Shown here: one piece after another, positions 6,100 to 12,897 of the stretch | How the letters are laid out: the number at the start of each line of letters is the position of its first letter | How positions within the stretch are numbered: the stretch's first letter is position 1 | Source of the DNA: Puniceicoccales bacterium | GTDB lineage: Bacteria > Verrucomicrobiota > Verrucomicrobiia > Opitutales > LL51 | Length of the DNA stretch: 20,559 nt | NCBI GenBank assembly: GCA_031259665.1 | Contig: JAIRLD010000038.1 | Location: 1 to 20,559, forward strand | Reading direction: 5' to 3' | Notes under the pieces: generated by a model | What the model was told of the DNA's origin: nothing | What the model saw: the letters and a program-made list of their open reading frames with translations, nothing else | Databases searched by the model: none | Translations under genes and position numbers: made by a program

Positions 6100-7428
6100 A
6101 TGGAAAAACGGGTATACATTAAAACATACGGTTGCCAAATGAACGAACGAGAATCGGAGAGTCTGGAAGCAATACTAGGCAATTGCGGCTATGAAATGGT
6201 CAACGACGAACACAGTGCGGATATCATTCTTCTCAACACCTGCAGTGTACGGGAACAGGCGGAAGCCAAAGCCATTGGGAAATCCAATTTGATTGCCCGC
6301 GGTAAAAACCGGGAAAAGTTGATCGGCATTGTCGGTTGTATGGCACAAAATCTCGGTGAAAATTTATACAAAAAATCGCCTCCTACCCGCCTCATCGTCG
6401 GTCCTAACCGCATCGAAAAAATTCCAGAATATCTGGATCAACTCATCCGTGACAAAGATCGGCGAATCACCGATATCGAAACGGGGCCGATCGATCGGCA
6501 ATTTGTTGCGGCCCACAATGAGAAAAAAGTGAAGGCATCGATGTTTGTCTCCATTATGCAGGGGTGTAACATGCGTTGCGCTTACTGTATCGTACCGAAA
6601 ACTCGTGGACCGGAACAATATCGCCTCATGGAAGATATTATCGATGAAATTCGATTACTTGCTGAACGCGGCGCTAAAGAGGTCACGTTACTCGGGCAGA
6701 TTGTCAATCATTATGGAGCCAATCGAATGCCATCTATGGATGGAAAAAGTCCATTTGTACAGCTTCTAGAAAAGATTCAACGAATCGACGGTATTTGCCG
6801 TATACGATTTATGTCACCGCATCCCAATGGTTTTAAGAGTGACCTCATTGAGTCCTATGGAAAACTATCAAAACTTTGTCCTCACGTTCATCTTCCCCTA
6901 CAGAGTGGTTCCGACAAAATTCTCCGGGCCATGAAACGCTCCTACCAATGCGAGCAATTTTTATCAATCGTCACCGCATTGCGAGAAAGGATTCCGACGA
7001 TTTCGATTTCGACAGATATTATTGTCGGATTTCCTGGAGAAACGGAAGAAGATTTTCAGAGGACCTGCGCTATTTTCGATCATATAAAATTTGACATGGC
7101 ATTTATATTTAAGTACAGTATCCGTCCTGAGACAGCTGCGGAACAATTGGGGGACCGAATTCCGCAGGAAGTCAAGGAGGCACGCAATCAAATTTTACTT
7201 CAAAGGGTGGAATACTATTCTCGACAATATAATGAATCTATGGTCGGGATGGTAAAAAAAGTTCTAGTGGAAGCTCCAGCTAAGCATGGAGAGGGGCGAC
7301 TCGAAGGTTACACACCGGAACACAAAAAAGCAATTTTCGCAGGAACGGAGGATTTAATTGGTCAAATTGTTGATATTCGCATTAAAAGCCATACGACTTC
7401 GACGCTTTTAGGGAAAATAATTGAATAA
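6100..7428 (+). CDS. miaB: tRNA-2-methylthio-N6-isopentenyladenosine(37) synthase MiaB
   Basis: A radical-SAM methylthiotransferase that converts i6A37 to ms2i6A37 in tRNAs reading UNN codons. At 442 residues it has family-typical length. The N-terminal UPF0004 domain has the three cluster-binding cysteines C12 (TYGCQMNE), C48 (NTCSVRE) and C80 (VGCMAQ). The radical-SAM motif C156-x3-C160-x2-C163 lies in MQGCNMRCAYC. A C-terminal TRAM domain contains GRLEGYTPEHKKAIF. I prefer ATG 6100; GTG 6091 would add three residues, and neither start has a clear ribosome binding site. LGQIVNHYG replaces the usual LGQNVN-Y. A sixth dispersed repeat begins about 40 bp after the stop. Confidence 0.95.
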   Translation: MEKRVYIKTYGCQMNERESESLEAILGNCGYEMVNDEHSADIILLNTCSVREQAEAKAIGKSNLIARGKNREKLIGIVGCMAQNLGENLYKKSPPTRLIVGPNRIEKIPEYLDQLIRDKDRRITDIETGPIDRQFVAAHNEKKVKASMFVSIMQGCNMRCAYCIVPKTRGPEQYRLMEDIIDEIRLLAERGAKEVTLLGQIVNHYGANRMPSMDGKSPFVQLLEKIQRIDGICRIRFMSPHPNGFKSDLIESYGKLSKLCPHVHLPLQSGSDKILRAMKRSYQCEQFLSIVTALRERIPTISISTDIIVGFPGETEEDFQRTCAIFDHIKFDMAFIFKYSIRPETAAEQLGDRIPQEVKEARNQILLQRVEYYSRQYNESMVGMVKKVLVEAPAKHGEGRLEGYTPEHKKAIFAGTEDLIGQIVDIRIKSHTTSTLLGKIIE

Positions 7429-7469
7429 AATCTTGTAATAATTTTTTCATTCAGCCGAATTGCAGTGAT

Positions 7470-7555
7470 ACTTGATAAAGACGGAGATTTTTCCAAGGCT
7501 AGAAGGCAGAGGGTGGGAGTAGGCGACATGTCGAAAAGCAAGCGGCACGTTAAAA
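7470..7555 (+). repeat. Structured dispersed repeat, copy 6
   Basis: ACTTGATAAAGACGG...CCAAGGCTAGAAGGCAGAGGGTGGGAG...GACATGTCGAAAA, followed by a second 18-nt unit GCAAGCGGCACGTTAAAA (7538-7555). The terminal stem TTGATA/TGTCGA uses the same wobble pairs as copy 5. It lies between miaB and ssrA. The stretch 7556-7708 has no ORF; TTGACA at 7645-7650 could serve ssrA, but I see no good -10 box. Confidence 0.7.
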
Positions 7556-7708
7556 TTTTCAACTGCAGCCAAAACCATGATGCTAAAATCACACCAAGAA
7601 AAATTTCCTAAAAATTATCCCACCGATCAAACCTCAATTCCTCCTTGACAAAACAAAAATAAAATTAATCTTCTCAATAATCAGACGGTAGTACCATTTA
7701 CCAATGCT

Positions 7709-8118
7709 GGGGGTGTCTCGGTTTCGACTGGGAGCTGGAGTGTCTGGTGGCACGTCGGAGATAATGGTTGGCTCCGTAAAAATCCATTACAAAATTAAAC
7801 GGCAAAAAAAATAAAGCTGTTGCAACTCTGTACGTCGGCAATGTCGTGAGAAATCTCGACTTTGGCTGCGTTATGAGCAAAGCTGCGTAGATTAACGTGG
7901 CACATCAACTGCGGAATACTCGCTACCGCAGATCTGGTGTCGATTAGCGAGTGAAATGCGAAGTTAACCGATAAGCTTCGTGTGGATCCGGAATTATCGG
8001 CAAGGTTAAAACGATTGCGTTTACTCAAGCGCTGTAGCCGAGATTAAACAGTAAACTAAACGTGTAGAGGCCATGCGTGAATGTTCACAGGACGCGGGTT
8101 CGACTCCCGCCACCTCCA
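7709..8118 (+). ncRNA. ssrA: tmRNA (transfer-messenger RNA)
   Basis: Rescues stalled ribosomes by trans-translation together with SmpB. The 5' end GGGGGTG (7709-7715) pairs with CACCTCC (8111-8117), and the T arm GCGGGTTCGACTCCCGC is standard. CCA is not encoded; ctc follows discriminator A8118. Three pseudoknots can be read. PK1 has stem CGGAG/CTCCG (7756-7776) plus TAATGG/CCATTA. PK2 has CTGCGG/CCGCAG (7909-7931) plus CTCGCTA/TAGCGAG. PK3 has CGAAG/CTTCG (7959-7980) plus CCGATAA/TTATCGG. One-piece form, about 410 nt. The gene follows miaB and the sixth dispersed repeat. Identification is secure; the tag frame is discussed separately. Confidence 0.97.
7801..7890 (+). other. Candidate tmRNA tag reading frame
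   Basis: After PK1 a frame starting GGC AAA AAA AAT runs 29 codons to TAG (7888-7890). It begins GKKNKAVATL and ends VMSKAA. The -AA end fits degradation tags, and GGC-AAA resume codons are known from other tmRNAs. The length is two to three times the usual 8-15 residues, although chlamydial tags are also long. The competing GCA frame (from 7802) ends in AMS and lacks a degron-like end. The resume codon cannot be fixed by inspection. Confidence 0.5.
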
Positions 8119-8165
8119 CTCAGGGTTCTCGTATAAAAAAGTTTCTCTATATCCTTCCGATTATT

Positions 8166-8711
8166 ATGAAAATTTTTAAACTTTATTGGTTGTCGTTAAA
8201 AAAATCATTCACGATCCAGGGCCGTGCCTCTCGCTCGGAAATCGTAGCCTTTCACCTGATCGGGCTCATTCCCATCGCACTCTGCTGGATCATTGCACTT
8301 CCGACAATTCACCATATCATCCAGCAAAGTCAACAGTTATTGGCTTACATAACCGGCAACGCAACCCATATATTGCCCGCCCAATCGATGAAGATAGAAA
8401 CACTCTCGGGAATTGCTAACACGCTATCCAATAGCCCTGCGATCGCAGTGTTTCAGCAAAAATTGGGAGCAATTACGGCTACGTTTTATCAACACTTGCC
8501 ATCCCTATTCCTCTTTCTAGGGAGCATACTCGTTTATGCCACGACTAGTTTTTCGGTAACTGTTCGTCGGCTACACGATAGCAATCTCAGCGGTTATTTT
8601 TACCTTACACAACTTATTCCCTTTATCGGTATAGCTATTTTTCTGATGCTTATGTTCATAAAAGGTACAGACGGCCCTAACCGTTACGGCTCTAATCCAT
8701 ACCCAGACTGA
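8166..8711 (+). CDS. DUF805 family inner-membrane protein
   Basis: A 181-residue membrane protein. The N-terminal signature FTIQGRASRSEIVAFHLIGL (the FxGRASRSEfW motif) and the C-terminal VRRLHDSNLSGYFYL with KGTDGPNRYGSNPYPD are the two hallmarks of DUF805 (E. coli YhaH/YhaI-like). Hydrophobic segments lie at about 26-50, 110-132 and 150-170. The family's biochemical function is not known. ATG 8166 was chosen because it begins at the family's conserved N-terminus; an upstream in-frame ATG (8073) lies inside the tmRNA gene. An insertion of about 45 residues between the first two hydrophobic segments makes it longer than typical members. It is convergent with the next gene. Confidence 0.88.
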   Translation: MKIFKLYWLSLKKSFTIQGRASRSEIVAFHLIGLIPIALCWIIALPTIHHIIQQSQQLLAYITGNATHILPAQSMKIETLSGIANTLSNSPAIAVFQQKLGAITATFYQHLPSLFLFLGSILVYATTSFSVTVRRLHDSNLSGYFYLTQLIPFIGIAIFLMLMFIKGTDGPNRYGSNPYPD

Positions 8712-8738
8712 TTTATTTAGAGATAAAATTTTCGATTG

Positions 8739-10088
8739 CTACTCTGTTTGCGATTGCGGTTGAACTTTTTCCATGAAAAAATGATACAACTCACCATCAA
8801 TGGCAAACTTACTCCTTTCCTCTTCCACTCCTTCTTCGGTTACGGGTTCTTCATCGGGATCCGGATTTGCTATAAGATCTCTCATAATATTTAGCCGTTC
8901 TTCCAATGCTTCACTCCACAGATCAATTAACAAAGGCTTTTCTTTTTTTATCTGATTATAGATTGTAATACATCGCTTCGTTTCTGCTAAATCTCCCCTC
9001 ATAAACCCTCCCCCTACCATAAATCTTTTCATAGCCCCTTTTACATTATTGATCGCCGTAACTTGTTCCGTAACTTGTTCCCTAGCAATTTCCAATGCTC
9101 CCTCACGTTCTCCCGCTTCCCTATCCATTGAATCTTTTATGGCAGCTAAAACCTTTGGATCTTTGTTTTTCACATTAAGCAATACCAATGCACTTCGAAA
9201 TCCCGGACTGCCAAGGCTATCAAAATACTCTAGCGACAATACAGAATAGCTTGGGTTAACACTTTGTCGATTTTCTCGCCATTGCCTTATTCCCAATAAA
9301 GCTAACCATAATTCTCCTTCTTCTCCTAATTTTCGATTTTCTATCGTTATTCCTGTCCTATTTTCCATTTTCTTTACTTGTTCTGCCAAATTAATGAGAT
9401 ATATTTCCGGTGCTCCCTTCCTAATCGCTTCATCTTCTCCCGTCGTCAGGTTCTTTAAGACTCGCTTGCTAACGACAGAAATTACCTTTTTATTTTCTAA
9501 AAAATTATATAACGCAAGTACCTTAACCCCAACTCCTGATCCATCCCGCAAGCTTTCCCCGTAATTTTCTATCCTATCCATAAATGTAGGATCATAGGTT
9601 CTTTGCATTTCCACATCAAACCTTTCCATATATCTTTTCAATCTTGGTTTTTCAACGCCCTTCCAACAAATACACTCACAAGCCAAGTCTGCCCTTCGAC
9701 TTCCTCTACCCGTCTCTTCACCCAATTTCGTTCGCTCACCGTCGATCATCTGCAACTCCTTTATCCTAAACCCACTTTCATCGACGCCTGGATAAAAAAT
9801 GCTATTGAGAAAAACCATACAACGCTGAGGTCCCGTATAACCTCCTATTTCGTTCAGATCTTTGAATAATAGCTTAAAGGTCGCGTCATAACCCGAATCC
9901 AAAACATCCGCAAGCCGGTCCCTGCCCAATCGTTCTCCTGTTTCTGGATTTTTTCCCTTCAGAAGTGCAAGGCAGCGGAGTTCCTTCCCCTCTTGCTGGG
10001 CTGACTGCGACGCCTGAATTGTTAGGCTTAAACCGCCAATACACAAAACCCATACGAATAATTTTATTACTAAATCTCTTTTATCCAT
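8739..10088 (-). CDS. Exported PD-(D/E)XK (Rpn/PDDEXK_2-like) nuclease-family protein
   Basis: A 449-residue protein. Residues 1-27 look like a signal peptide: basic MDKR, a hydrophobic core VIKLFVWVLCIGGLSLTI, then QAS. Residues 60-240 resemble the Rpn/transposase_31-type PD-(D/E)XK domain. The matching features are SGYDATFKLLFKD, LNSIFYPGV, RRADLACEC (D134), VEMQ (E160-x-Q162) and DRIENYGESLRDG. The rest is helical and charged, without a recognised domain, and holds EQVTEQVTAINN near residue 345. Rpn proteins are cytoplasmic recombination-promoting nucleases, so a signal peptide is unexpected and suggests secretion or envelope location. Relative to Rpn there is an insertion between D134 and E160. 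ATG 10088 has a good ribosome binding site, GAGGAG, close upstream. A TTGCAA-17-TTTACT promoter at 10109-10137 is possible. A host-directed effector role is inference. Confidence 0.75.
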   Translation of the reverse strand: MDKRDLVIKLFVWVLCIGGLSLTIQASQSAQQEGKELRCLALLKGKNPETGERLGRDRLADVLDSGYDATFKLLFKDLNEIGGYTGPQRCMVFLNSIFYPGVDESGFRIKELQMIDGERTKLGEETGRGSRRADLACECICWKGVEKPRLKRYMERFDVEMQRTYDPTFMDRIENYGESLRDGSGVGVKVLALYNFLENKKVISVVSKRVLKNLTTGEDEAIRKGAPEIYLINLAEQVKKMENRTGITIENRKLGEEGELWLALLGIRQWRENRQSVNPSYSVLSLEYFDSLGSPGFRSALVLLNVKNKDPKVLAAIKDSMDREAGEREGALEIAREQVTEQVTAINNVKGAMKRFMVGGGFMRGDLAETKRCITIYNQIKKEKPLLIDLWSEALEERLNIMRDLIANPDPDEEPVTEEGVEEERSKFAIDGELYHFFMEKVQPQSQTE

Positions 10089-10186
10089 AACTCCTCTTTA
10101 TCGCATAGAGTAAATATACATTCAATGAAGATTGCAAGTCTTTTTTATGGAAAATAAATAATTTATAAATATTTCATATTGTGATT

Positions 10187-10216
10187 TTGCTTCCCATACA
10201 GGGTCAGATGTATAAA
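10187..10216 (+). promoter_or_regulatory. Promoter before the GTG-start gene at 10225
   Basis: TTGCTT (10187-10192), an 18-nt spacer and TATAAA (10211-10216, 5/6). The -10 ends 8 nt before GTG 10225, so the mRNA would begin at or just before the start codon. There is no Shine-Dalgarno sequence. Confidence 0.5.
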
Positions 10217-10224
10217 TTCGCGCC

Positions 10225-10821
10225 GTGAAAATCGATAACGTCAAAGTCTACGACCTCGAAGAATGTATCGTCGCCGGAGGATTACCCATGCTCTCCGCCT
10301 ACGACGAAGAGAAATTCACTGAATCCGTCGAACAACTGAAAAGCGACCGCGCTCAAAATCAAGGGAGTAAACACCTTTCCCGGGCATGTAAACTCGCTGC
10401 CAATGACTCTGCTTCGGGACACTGCAATTTTTTAAAGGGTATTCTCGTCGCATGCAATGTGACGGGAACGCAGGCCTGGTGGATACAGGCAGGGCGTTAC
10501 GGCCATTTCGTTATCGACTCAAGTATGTCCAAAATGCATCGCCTGAAATCCATGAACCTGGAAACCTGTTGCCATCCGAAAACACCCGAAATTTCCCGCC
10601 AAGAAGTCAAAAAATTAATCGCGCTCGACGATATCGAATCTCTCATTTATGCCTGCCCCATGGGTCTGGAACTCACCGCCCGTATCAATACAAATTATAT
10701 GCAACTACGCATCATGTACCACCAACGCAAAGCACACCGATTAAATGAGTGGCGTATATTTTGCCACTGGATTGAGTCGCTCCCACTTGCCCATGAACTC
10801 ATCGTTAGCAATGGAGAATAG
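10225..10821 (+). CDS. Uncharacterised protein resembling a phage-associated ThyX-like family
   Basis: A 198-residue soluble protein with a GTG start and no signal peptide. Its central block has the form WW-x-Q-x2-RY-x-H-x4-SSMSKMH (about residues 91-111). The C-terminal block is NTNYMQLRIMYHQRKAHRLNEW followed by CHWIESLP. From memory, these two blocks match a family common in phages and Firmicutes that carries WW..DTY/RY..S.STMH and IYHQRK.HKL.EW motifs, often unnamed or loosely compared with FAD-dependent thymidylate synthase. The spacing of Q, R, H and S is reminiscent of the ThyX motif RHRxxSxNxxSxR, but the residues do not match well enough for a function. No other phage genes are adjacent. 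It is convergent with the first ankyrin gene. Confidence 0.7.
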   Translation: MKIDNVKVYDLEECIVAGGLPMLSAYDEEKFTESVEQLKSDRAQNQGSKHLSRACKLAANDSASGHCNFLKGILVACNVTGTQAWWIQAGRYGHFVIDSSMSKMHRLKSMNLETCCHPKTPEISRQEVKKLIALDDIESLIYACPMGLELTARINTNYMQLRIMYHQRKAHRLNEWRIFCHWIESLPLAHELIVSNGE

Positions 10822-10887
10822 TTCCTGGGAAAGTCCGTTTTGACTGCCTTTCACATCAACTGCAAAATACTTTTCAAATGTATCCCA

Positions 10888-11724
10888 TTACGTGCCGGGA
10901 TTAGGAACTAAATCGCCGTTCCCGTACTGGGCACCTTTTTCATGGAGCAGTCTTTGGATTGTTTTTCTCGCATTTGCATTTTTAATGGTCGTCAGGTAAT
11001 CCGCCGGTGTTTTTTCCAGATTATCTTTAGCATTTATGTTCAAGCTGTGCTTATCTTCCCCATAGGTTCCATTTAAGGCCACTAATTGCTCCACAACATT
11101 GATATCGCCATTCATGACAGCAATATGTAATATTGTCCGTTTCCAAATATTCACAGCATTGACGTTTATGGACGGCGCGGCGAGCAAAGTTTTAATGGTT
11201 TCCCGGTTATTGCACGTCATAGTCAAATATAGCGGTGTTTTGTTATCCCTATTGAAAGTATTAACCCCAAAACGGCCATCGGTAATCAATACTTTCAAAC
11301 ATGATGCTGAATTCATTGCCGCCACATGCATAGGCGTATTTCCCGACTCTCGCACTACTTTCAATTCCTCCGATTTCAGCGGTATGAACATCTCCGTGTC
11401 TTTATTCTGTAACAACTTTTCCAATGGTCCCGGATCCATCAAACTGGCTGCCCAAAAAAGTATCGGCCATAGATTCCCAAAGAGTACCTTTTGATTAGGA
11501 TTAAAGGATTTCCCATTGATACAGCTTGGAATAAATGATTCCATTTCTTTGACAGGCACTAACCGATTACCGATGGCGAAATAGGAGCCAAATTTTTTGA
11601 CATCATTTGGCCTGGAAAAACAAGGAAATGATGCCTCAAGGGTTATGCTAAAACCCCCTAGAACTAAACCCGCAATCAATAACCCTTTCCGGATACTTAA
11701 CAATTGGTCATATTTGTTTTTCAT
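10888..11724 (-). CDS. Exported ankyrin-repeat protein 1
   Basis: A 278-residue protein. An N-terminal signal-like segment (about 1-31) reads LLIAGLVLGGFSITLEAS. A non-ankyrin region at about 32-125 includes GKSFNPNQKVLFGN, also found in the next gene. Four ankyrin-type units follow: GNTPMHVAAMN (128-138), KTPLYLTMT (162-170), RTILHIAVMNGD (196-207) and KTPADYL (238-244). Ankyrin repeats bind proteins; in host-associated bacteria such proteins are often secreted effectors, but that role is inferred here. ATG 11724 lies 10 nt behind a promoter and has no Shine-Dalgarno sequence. It is paralogous with the adjacent gene, in the same orientation. Confidence 0.85.
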   Translation of the reverse strand: MKNKYDQLLSIRKGLLIAGLVLGGFSITLEASFPCFSRPNDVKKFGSYFAIGNRLVPVKEMESFIPSCINGKSFNPNQKVLFGNLWPILFWAASLMDPGPLEKLLQNKDTEMFIPLKSEELKVVRESGNTPMHVAAMNSASCLKVLITDGRFGVNTFNRDNKTPLYLTMTCNNRETIKTLLAAPSINVNAVNIWKRTILHIAVMNGDINVVEQLVALNGTYGEDKHSLNINAKDNLEKTPADYLTTIKNANARKTIQRLLHEKGAQYGNGDLVPNPGT

Positions 11725-11734
11725 CGTGGGACAT

Positions 11735-11762
11735 ATTATTATATTTTTTTTATAACAATCAA
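11735..11762 (-). promoter_or_regulatory. Promoter of ankyrin gene 1
   Basis: On the minus strand, TTGATT (11757-11762), a 16-nt spacer and AATAAT (11735-11740, 5/6), ending 10 nt before ATG 11724. It gives this gene its own promoter after the terminator of the upstream ankyrin gene. Confidence 0.5.
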
Positions 11763-11800
11763 CCCATAAATCGTTTTTTGAACTTATTTTTAATATTTAT

Positions 11801-11832
11801 AAAAAAATGCCAAAGACAATGACCTTTGGCAT
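11801..11832 (-). terminator. Rho-independent terminator of ankyrin gene 2
   Basis: Read on the minus strand: perfect 9-bp stem ATGCCAAAG / CTTTGGCAT (11807-11815 and 11824-11832), an 8-nt loop, then a run of seven T (11801-11807 on the complement). It lies 18 bp past the stop codon of the upstream minus-strand ankyrin gene. Confidence 0.9.
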
Positions 11833-11849
11833 AGCAATTTCCATGAAAT

Positions 11850-12734
11850 TTATTTCAAAACCTCTATTGCTGGAACCGCAACATCAGAACTGTGCTCATC
11901 ACACTCACAAGCACCGCTTGTTTGGTTATATGAGATAATATGATAACCTGCCACTCCAAAGTGAGCGCTTGCGCCAAAGAGAACATTTTGAATTTCTACT
12001 CTCGTAGCTATATTATCGATATCTTCGAGATAATCTGCCGGCGTTTGGCCCTGATTATCCTTGATGTTTACATCCAATGTCTGTCCACTAGCCGTCAAAG
12101 TAAGGATTTGCGTTATAACATTAGAGTCACCTTCTATGACCGCTATATGAAGCATCGTTCGTCCTTTATTATCTCGGGAATTGATGAGAAAGCGATCGGA
12201 TCCCTTCAATAAGTTGATAGAAGCCGCGTGGGAGCTTCCACTATTGCATTCCATAGCTACATATATGGGCGTTTTTCCAGCGTTATTGTGCTCATTGACA
12301 TCCAAACGTCCATCGGCAATCAGTAATTCCAATGCCGCTGCTGAATTTATCGCTGCCGCATGCATAGGTGTATCGCCGAGTGCTGTCTCAACGGCAACGA
12401 CCGTAGTGCTATCTTCGAGTAATTTTTTTAAAGAATGCTCTCCGGACGTTGGGTTTGGCAAACACGCCACATAGTAAATAATAGGCAAATAATAACCCAT
12501 TATCACTTTTTGATTGGGATTGTAGCTTTTTCCTGCAAGATAATTAGTGATTAAATCATTCTTTTTATCAATGGATGCGATAGTGGTCCCTATGGCAATA
12601 TGCGAATCGAGTTTTGTTCGATCTCGCCATTCCGAGAAATAAGGTATCGATGCATCAAGCGCTATACCACAATTTAAAAATAGACCCGCAACTAATGCAG
12701 ACCTCCATTCTAATCGATTACATTTTATTTCCAT
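11850..12734 (-). CDS. Exported ankyrin-repeat protein 2
   Basis: A 294-residue protein and paralogue of the adjacent ankyrin gene. The signal-like N-terminus reads SALVAGLFLNCGIALDAS. A shared pre-ankyrin region carries GKSYNPNQKVIMG. Ankyrin-type units start at GDTPMHAAAINSA, KTPIYVAME, GRTMLHIAVIEGD and GQTPADYLED. The C-terminal tail holds a CEC pair (GACECDEHSS), absent from the paralogue. ATG 12734 was chosen; a TTG two codons upstream (12740) is weaker. The gene has its own promoter and terminator. A protein-binding, possibly host-directed role is inferred from family behaviour only. Confidence 0.85.
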   Translation of the reverse strand: MEIKCNRLEWRSALVAGLFLNCGIALDASIPYFSEWRDRTKLDSHIAIGTTIASIDKKNDLITNYLAGKSYNPNQKVIMGYYLPIIYYVACLPNPTSGEHSLKKLLEDSTTVVAVETALGDTPMHAAAINSAAALELLIADGRLDVNEHNNAGKTPIYVAMECNSGSSHAASINLLKGSDRFLINSRDNKGRTMLHIAVIEGDSNVITQILTLTASGQTLDVNIKDNQGQTPADYLEDIDNIATRVEIQNVLFGASAHFGVAGYHIISYNQTSGACECDEHSSDVAVPAIEVLK

Positions 12735-12745
12735 ATCCAAGGCAA

Positions 12746-12773
12746 ACTATGGTGGTTTCATGAAAAAGGTCAA
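12746..12773 (-). promoter_or_regulatory. Promoter of ankyrin gene 2
   Basis: On the minus strand, TTGACC (12768-12773), a 16-nt spacer and CATAGT (12746-12751, 4/6), ending 11 nt before ATG 12734. Divergent from glyA. Confidence 0.4.
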
Positions 12774-12858
12774 TTATCTTTTAATGTGTTCTCGAAAATA
12801 AATTAAATGTGTCATTTTTATGTCACTGAAAAACATAATCTCCAGTATTGCCATCCCC

Positions 12859-12897
12859 GAGGAGAAATTTTCTATGATCTCCAATGGCTTCTTCTGA
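12859..12897 (+). promoter_or_regulatory. Leader mini-ORF with strong ribosome binding site overlapping the glyA start
   Basis: GAGGAG (12859-12864) lies 9 nt before ATG 12874, which opens a 7-codon frame (MISNGFF, stop TGA 12895-12897). That frame overlaps the first glyA ATG (12884) in another frame. The same ribosome binding site is 19 nt from ATG 12884. TCTCC upstream (about 12839-12844) can pair with GGAGA and mask the site. Possible translational coupling or attenuation. Confidence 0.4.

Noticed and set aside
7645..7672. ssrA promoter TTGACA at 7645
   Set aside because: A perfect -35 box exists, but no acceptable -10 lies at 15-19 nt spacing, so it is mentioned only in the annotation of the neighbouring repeat.
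8073..8165. Longer start for the DUF805 gene at ATG 8073
   Set aside because: That start lies inside the tmRNA 3' domain, and the added residues precede the conserved DUF805 N-terminus.
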